DNA from: Salticus scenicus | Lineage: Eukaryota > Arthropoda > Arachnida > Araneae > Salticidae | DNA: 64,000 nt | NCBI GenBank assembly: GCA_963930645.1 | Contig: OZ005653.1 | Location: 112,263,259 to 112,327,258, forward strand | Direction: 5' to 3' | Part shown: positions 57,926-64,000 of the stretch, in pieces | How the letters are laid out: every line of letters starts with the position of its first letter | Numbering within the stretch: the stretch's first letter is position 1 | Notes under the pieces: generated by a model | Database searches by the model: none | Seen by the model: the letters and a program-made list of their open reading frames with translations, nothing else | Told to the model about the DNA's origin: nothing | Position numbers and translations under genes: made by a program

Positions 57926-58037
57926 CCAATAGGTTTTGCTGGAACTTTACAGCATTTTTGTATATGCTTTGTCCAGTATATATATATATCACAAAAAAAT
58001 TACAAAAATGCTGTAAAGATACAGCAAAATCTATTGG
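57926..58037. repeat. Hairpin with 37-bp arms
   Basis: CCAATAGGTTTTGCTG and AACTTTACAGCATTTTTGTA are repeated in reverse complement at 58001-58037 with a few mismatches, around a loop of about 38 nt that contains (TA)n. It could be a small MITE; end duplications are unclear. Confidence 0.65.
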
Positions 58038-58039
58038 CA

Positions 58040-58910
58040 ACAATATTATGAGCACCAAACCAACAAAATCAGGGTCTGTTATAGCTTGTGTTCAAACGGA
58101 ATACGTCACCCTACAACAACGACATGATGAAATAAAATTTACATAACTGTAGACTGATAGATACAACGTTTTAATCATTTTCAAATAAATAGATCTTGTT
58201 ATTTACAACTTATATATATATATATATATATATATACTTACAAAGTGATGCTATAAGATTCCAATACATCTTGTTAAATTATATCATACTCATTTGCAAA
58301 TAAGTAAATGTACTTGAAAGCGAATTTCAATTATAAGCAGAAATTTCAATGTACATCACAAATGTATTTTAAGCAAATTATCAAATAGAAGAAATAGTTA
58401 AATTTTTTAACTAAAGTCTCTCACGTTGTTTATAAATATCAGTTGAACGAAAAAACTGTCTTTTCATAAGGTTTATAAATAATGATGATCTCATGTAAAT
58501 TATTCGCAAAATATTATGGCTGACATTTTTCAATTTTTGCATGTGTAATATTAATAAGATTATCATATATTAAAAGTTTCTAATAAGTCCACGCATTAAC
58601 TAGCTGCACGTTCATTTGCTTTACACTTTATATACTTCGTATAAAACACTCTTTTTTTTTTTTACATATTCATTAAAAAATGGCGATGTTCCGAAAATTA
58701 TTATCAGTGATACAAAAAAGGCTTATTATATTTATAGAATATTCACAGAATTTATTGAAGAAACACCAGATGAAACAATAGTAGATGGTTCATTTTTTTA
58801 AATTTATGGAACCTATTATTTACAATTAAAAAATATTATTGATATATATATACACATATTTACATGCAAAGTTTTAAAAATGTAATAAAAATACAACATA
58901 CTAAAATATC

Positions 58911-58947
<37 letters not shown>

Positions 58948-59228
58948 TGACTTTAAAAATGAGGAGGTTCTCAGTTTTAGAAAAAGCAAATAGTATTCCT
59001 TTTTCTTTTTTGAAACAAAATGTTTCTGATAAATAAATATATATATATATACACACACATTGCATTAACTGAAAAAGCTGCATGTGTTCCACCTCTTATG
59101 TTTTTGATTATTGCTTTTTTTCAGTGAATAATAATAATCATAATATTTCTGTCATATATAGATCTTATATTAGAGCGACAAGACAATTTAGTTTACACAA
59201 ACTTTTCTATTGCCTATTGTTCCATATA
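58040..59228. other. AT-rich spacer, no gene supported
   Basis: (TA)n at 58209-58236, a T run at 58915-58944. A short open stretch at 58679-58800 ends in PDETIVDGSFF and a stop but has no convincing splice or start context. Confidence 0.45.
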
Positions 59229-59266
59229 TAGTCGGCTGCAAAATTATTCGAGCTTCTGAAAAAATG

Positions 59267-59322
<56 letters not shown>

Positions 59323-59477
59323 AACATTTAATATAGTTTTGTAAAATAAATCTTTAAATAAATTCTTAGTCTGTTTAAGAACATGATTCGACAAGAATTT
59401 TTTCAACAAAACAATATTGAGTGTACTTTTTTAGATAGGAATCTTTGCTAGCGCTCGAATAATTTTGCTGCCAACTG
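59229..59477. mobile_element. Diverged copy of the palindromic MITE, expanded by (TA)n
   Basis: Ends TAGTCGGCTGCAAAATTATTC and, inward from the right, CAGTTGGCAGCAAAATTATTC; the arms share GCCTATnTA-type text and CATGATTCGACAAGAAT with the 43774-43986 element. The left arm has been expanded by about 50 bp of (TA)n. TA flanks both ends. Confidence 0.7.
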
Positions 59478-59574
59478 TAAAAGCATGTGCATACGCAATC
59501 GTGTAAACCACTGTCCGTATAATTTTATTGGAAAAGTCTACGTCTATTGTCGTACACATTCAGTATACTAAAAT

Positions 59575-60960
59575 GTACACTTAAATCTTCCTACAGTCCA
59601 AGTTTCTGAAGCATAAGTTAAAAAAGGAAAAATGCACTGATATTTTTTTTTTCTTTTGACACAAATTGGGAGTTTACTTTTGAATATAGCTCTCTTTCCT
59701 TCGAATGCTCTCCATGAAAGTTTAACTTTGTAGTTAATTTCCTGTTTCTCTTGTTTCTCTTTCCTGTTCATCGTAAGCACTTGTTCCAGATAAATATAAC
59801 TGCATACCGTTTCTAATTCATTCATATCAACAGTGATCTTCATTGGAGAAACAAAGGAATTTGACATAACTTTTGTCACTGAGGTTCATTTTCTGTCAAC
59901 TGAGGTTCATTTTCAATCGAACGAGTTTGCTTTCTGTGTTTAATTAGATCCTCAAATAAGGAGGCAAACAGAACAATATCATCCGAAAATTCCAAATGAT
60001 TTATAAACTCTCTATATATTTTTATGGCTTTCTGTTCCCATTTTTTTTTTTTTTTTTTTTATGTACTGCATTGAAGAAGAGTTTGGGTAAAATTGTGTTC
60101 CCTTGCCTTACACACCCTTTCTAATTTTGAAGGAATTACTCGATTTCTGGATTGTTAATTTGGCTATTGCTTCTTCATGAATGTTTCCAATAAGGTGAAT
60201 ATATCCTGGATTATTGTTAGTATTCCTTAATGCATCCATATCTCATAGTGATGATATAGAGTCAAAAGCTTTTTCATAGTCCGTAAAAGCTACGCACACT
60301 GAAGGAGTTCGTACTCATTACTTCTGTCAATAATTTCTCATATTGTATGAACATGGTCGATGGTACTAAAACCCCTTCTAAAACCCTTTAGATTGCACTG
60401 CATTTAATAGATTCTCTAAGCCGCTTTTTTAGAACTTTTTTTCAGAATTGTATACAAAATTAAGAGCAGGCTGATAAGACGTTAGTTTCTAATATCTTTT
60501 TTTTTTTCCATTTAAAAAAAAAAATAAAATTATAGTGGCATTTTTCCAGTCCATCGGAACATCCCATAATGTTATACATTCGTTGAATAGTTCTGTAAGA
60601 ACTTCGATGGCTTTATTCCCCGCTTCTTTTAAAAGATCCACAGTGATTTTTGTCTTCTCCTGAAGCTTTTCAATATTTCGTTACTTTTATTGCCATAGCT
60701 ACTACTTCTGTCAATATTGCTGGTATAGCATCGTTTGTATTTGATGATGTAGGGGAACCACTGAATTATTCTAGTGCGATGTACAATTCTAAATACAAAA
60801 TTGCTGCCTCTTTTAGAATTTGCTATTGATTCCGAGCGATATTTCCACTTTCTGTCTTCAGAGCTAGAATTCTTTTCCTGCCATGCATCAGATTTCTCTT
60901 TGCAGTCTTCAAATCTGTACTTTTCTCAGTGGCTTACAGGATCATATAACAATTAATTTC
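59575..60960 (-). pseudogene. RTE/CR1-like non-LTR reverse transcriptase, decayed
   Basis: On the minus strand the order of conserved pieces is that of an endonuclease-reverse transcriptase. First are an upstream segment with LFNECITLWDVP-like text near 60570 and GFRRGFSTIDHVHTI near 60370. Then come EKAFDS-like and ISHYEIW-like text near 60260, and the catalytic region whose remains read FSDDIVLFAS near 59975. Last is the thumb: TKVMSNSFVSPMKITVDMNE, LSWRAFEGKRAIFKSKLPI and FLTYASETWT down to 59575. Stops, frameshifts and a T-run insertion near 60039 show it is dead. By family it would copy element RNA at a nicked target. Confidence 0.75.
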
Positions 60961-60964
60961 CCTG

Positions 60965-62030
60965 GTGACATTCCGGCGCCGGGGAGTGAGGGTCATATAT
61001 ATAAATCTTTTATATATATGATCGAGTACTTAAACTATACAGAGTAAGGCACCAAACTTAATTTATAATATTAGATGATCAGGTAATGGTGGCACAACTC
61101 ATTAGCGAAAAAATTCTTTGGTATTAAGAGGCGTAAAAACACATTCAGGAAACACATTTCTGTATTTTAATAATTTTTCGTACGTAGTTGTTTGGGAGAG
61201 AAATAAGATTTCTATTCAAACTATACAGCAATTATCCATAAATCATTAAATATTTATAGAGATAACGCAACAGTACGATTGGGAATATAAACCATTTGAG
61301 ATGTCCAGGTCTTCATAAAACAATTATAAGCATAATATTATTTCCTACAAGCATGAATTTTTTTGCAGTTAAACTCAAGAAACATCAGTAGAATGATCAA
61401 TAAATATTTTGTCTGCGTGGTTGATACAACGGCACATTTTATGTCACATACATTGGCATATTATTTGTTTAGTAGCTATGGTTGACCCACAAGAATGTAA
61501 AATATATATATATATATATATATAGAAAAAAACAGACATATTGACCCAGCTAGAAAATTTTTAGCACTTTTATTGTAAAAAAGTATAGATTGTGCACAAT
61601 TTGTGCATTAAAAAAAAATGAATATTTTCAACACCTCGAAAAAAATGAACTTTTTGTGCAAAATATTTGCATTTTTTGTACATGCAAAAAAGTGCATATT
61701 CTATATTGTAAAAACTGTGTGTGTACCTTTTTTGCATAAAATTATTATTCTCTGTTAATAGTTATTCTCTGTTTATTCTCTGTTAATAAAATTTGTGCAT
61801 TTTCATGCACAAAAATGTTTTTGTATATTCAAATTTTGCAAGAAAGTATGCATTTTTAATTTTTACTATAATATATAATTAGCGTGTTTTAAAAATTTGG
61901 ATACTCCTAAGTACCTCGAAAGGAAAGCAATTGCGATGAACACATTGATTTAAAAAGTTTCGTGTATTCAAATAAACTATCGGATAAGTTATCATAAGGA
62001 GGCCTCGGGGGCCCCACATAACACAAATTC
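60965..62030. other. AT-rich spacer with TGTGCA-type simple repeats
   Basis: Between 61560 and 61860 short phrases TTTGTGCAT, TGCAAAA and their complements recur, and TTATTCTCTGTTAATA is repeated three times near 61745-61790. (TA)n lies at 61502-61524. No gene was found. Confidence 0.45.
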
Positions 62031-62034
62031 ATTT

Positions 62035-62700
62035 TTACTTTCTTCTTTATTCAATAGAAGGAAGTATTGGATTCATAATAATTTTCGACTTCCGATTTTC
62101 GACGGATATACACGTTTTGAGAGATCTAGGACATGATTTGATCATTTTTATAAAATATCTGTCTGTCTCTCCGTCTGTCTGCATGTGTGTGTGTGTGACA
62201 AATATTTTCTGGCAATCGTATCTCTAAAACTACTGCTCAGAATTACGTATATATTTATATGTATATGTACCTTGACCTAAGTTAGTAACTATCAACTTTT
62301 GGTGTCGACTGCTCAAAAGGTCGCGCTGCTATAGAACGACTTCCGCAATTTATTGGGTGGCTATATCTCAGGTTCTATTGTGTATAAACGAACAAATTTT
62401 CATATGTGAGAAGATCATTATGAGATAGTAAGCTGATTCAGTTTGAATGCTTATCGATCAACAGGTGGCGCTGCAATACAGGGATATTTGTAGTTAAAGG
62501 ATGAAAGGCTATATCTTAGGAACTACTGCACAGAATTGCGTAAAAATTTGTATGTAGATGCCCCTTAACCTAAAATAGTACCTATCAACTTTTGGTGTCA
62601 ACTGCTCAATAGGTGGCTCCGCTACAATGCGATTTCTGCATTTTCAGGGTAGGCTAAATTTCCACATAATACTTGTTTTATATCTTTTGCTTAACTTTCA
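62035..62700 (+). repeat. TACTTTC-headed dispersed repeat, copy 3, with internal duplication
   Basis: The hairpin head ACTTTCTTCTTTATTCAATAG, then GAAGGAAGTATTGG, a TGTCTGTC/GTGTGT tract, then two diverged tandem units containing ACTACTGC-CAGAATT and ACTATCAACTTTTGGTGTC, each followed by AGGT-GCGCTGC or AGGTGGC text. It matches the arrangement of the 25.37-kb copy. Confidence 0.65.
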
Positions 62701-63630
62701 AGAGGATATAGAAGTTTATTGAGTCATTAAAATAATATAAATGCTGTTATATTACTATTATATTACTATTGCTCACTATTGCCACAACTTTTTCACAATA
62801 TTATTTTTTATATTTATGCTAGTAATTGCTCGCTTTATTTAGAAAACATATATATATATATTGACGTATATGCACTCGTGAGAAAATTGCAATACCATGA
62901 AAGGATTATGCAAATTGAACCAAATTTACAGGAAATGAAAAGTAAAAAAAAATATTATTATTTATTAAATATCTTTCTTATTAGATTATGTTTTTTTTTA
63001 AGAAAGCACTGAAACTCTGTAACTGTTTCATTAATGTGACACTATTATATGCTTTTTTTTTCAAACTTTATATACTAATAGGATTTAAATATTTATGTTA
63101 AAAAATTTATTGAAACGATCTAACTGTTTCAGAAAAAAAATGATAAAATTGTTTATTTCAAACCTTTATCTGCTAAAAGGATTTAAATAAATATTTATAA
63201 AAATGTGTGGTTGAGATGTGTTGGTTTTTACATCCAAACAGAGCTTCGGACTGCACGATTTGCGGTGGTCTTGCGGACACCGATAGTAGTCTCGAGACAT
63301 GACATCACAACTTTAATCCTCAACTGAAAAAACTGTTACAAGGAGAAAAACCTGAAAAAAAAAGTTTCATCTGAGATAATTCAAATTTAATTTAATACAC
63401 AAATTATTGCAATTGAAAAGGATTTTAGAAAAAAGAACAAAAAAAAAAAAAAAAAAAAAAGATAAAGCGAAATATATATATCAACTGACTTTTAATTATT
63501 ACCTTATTAAAAAAATATATATAAATAAATAAATACAGTATTACAAAGTATATTTTACAAATGTCTCATTTGTACGTCTTTTTTCTTTGTCATTTTTATG
63601 CATGAAAAACTTGACATCAAAGTGTATGAT
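62701..63630. other. AT-rich spacer, no gene seen
   Basis: A short phrase GAAAA-TTGCAATACCATGAAAGGATTATGC near 62880-62910 resembles a Tc1-type end, but no partner end was found within the window. The rest is low complexity. Confidence 0.4.
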
Positions 63631-63633
63631 ATT

Positions 63634-63789
63634 GTTAAAATTAAAAACTACTGAAAGTTTAAAATTTTCATGGACTTCACGTGTAAACATATTAAAAAAA
63701 AGGTATAAAAAATTATATTTTATACCTTTTTTTATTATGCTTACACGTGAAGTCCTTGCAAATTTTAAAATTTCAGTAGTTTTTAATTT

Positions 63790-63793
<4 letters not shown>
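63634..63793. repeat. 160-bp palindrome, MITE-like
   Basis: GTTAAAATTAAAAACTACTG and GGACTTCACGTGTAA are present on both arms in reverse complement, with AAGGTATAAAA at the centre. A (TA)n/(GT)n microsatellite (63796-63882) follows directly. Confidence 0.7.
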
Positions 63794-63795
<2 letters not shown>

Positions 63796-63847
<52 letters not shown>

Positions 63848-63882
63848 CGTGTGTGTGTGTGTGTGCATATATATATATGTAT
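63796..63882. repeat. (TA)n(GT)n(TA)n compound microsatellite
   Basis: About 40 bp of TA repeat, then about 30 bp of GT repeat, then a short TA repeat. Confidence 0.9.
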
Positions 63883-64000
63883 ATTTGTAATTGAGAGAAC
63901 CAACTGTTTCCAGTACTTATGATATGGTTTTTAGATGTGGCATTTCATAATTTCATAATTACTACTTCTATTTAAAATTAATTCATTTCAACATAATTAC

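Noticed and set aside
58679..58801. Possible terminal exon ending PDETIVDGSFF
   Set aside because: Protein-like, but the only nearby AG has a weak context and no partner exon or conserved motif was found.
1..64000. CRISPR array, bacterial operon or prophage content
   Set aside because: The direct repeats present are tandem or dispersed eukaryotic repeats; there are no spacer-repeat arrays, no Shine-Dalgarno-led gene strings and no cas genes.

Overview
This window looks like nuclear DNA of an arthropod. It is very AT-rich and full of microsatellites and homopolymer runs, has no compact operon-like gene packing, and is crowded with eukaryotic mobile elements: Tc1/mariner, piggyBac, hAT, Harbinger-like MITEs, Penelope, RTE/CR1-like non-LTR and Ty3/gypsy. 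The mix fits an arachnid or another repeat-rich arthropod, but sequence alone does not fix the species. No complete host gene is visible.

Layout, left to right. 1-3.9 kb is AT-rich DNA with one dispersed repeat. 3.9-5.3 kb is a broken Tc1 element with TA duplications. 6.5-7.8 kb is a 5'-truncated Penelope-like element with a GIY-YIG endonuclease domain, a hammerhead-like motif and a 39-bp inverted terminal piece. 12-15 kb holds a 105-bp palindrome, a palindrome-rich tandem repeat, an internally deleted piggyBac-like element and a 257-bp hairpin. 18-21 kb has a small MITE and a 1.5-kb hAT-type element with an 8-bp target duplication and another MITE nested in it. 22-24 kb has a tRNA-derived SINE next to the best candidate host exon(s), on the minus strand, with promoter-like motifs upstream. 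24-27 kb is made of repeat families with internal tandem units, then a probable LTR fragment. 28-30 kb is a decayed gypsy integrase. 34-35.5 kb is a mariner-type transposase split by a MITE. 35.9-38.7 kb is a poorly known unit: a decayed basic-protein gene flanked by nine copies of a dyad motif (GTCCACTCCGTGGAC type). 41-43.6 kb is a tandem-repeat element interrupted by a twin-primed non-LTR insertion. 44.5-45 kb is a tandem SINE pair. 45.35-46.9 kb is a Tc1 fold-back element.

The best-preserved unit is a full Ty3/gypsy LTR retrotransposon at 47042-56533. It has 1.14-kb TG...CA LTRs about 98-99% identical, an AATAA target duplication, gag with a CCHC knuckle, protease-RT-RNase H and integrase. 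Pol lies in the -1 frame. The gag stop codon directly follows a textbook GGGAAAC slippery heptamer, with candidate downstream stem or pseudoknot pairings, so Gag-Pol is probably made by -1 frameshifting. A nine-A run separates RNase H from integrase by a frame change. No envelope gene is seen; 1.3 kb of non-coding DNA precedes the 3' LTR. The last 7 kb holds palindromic MITEs, a decayed RTE-like reverse transcriptase and low-complexity DNA.
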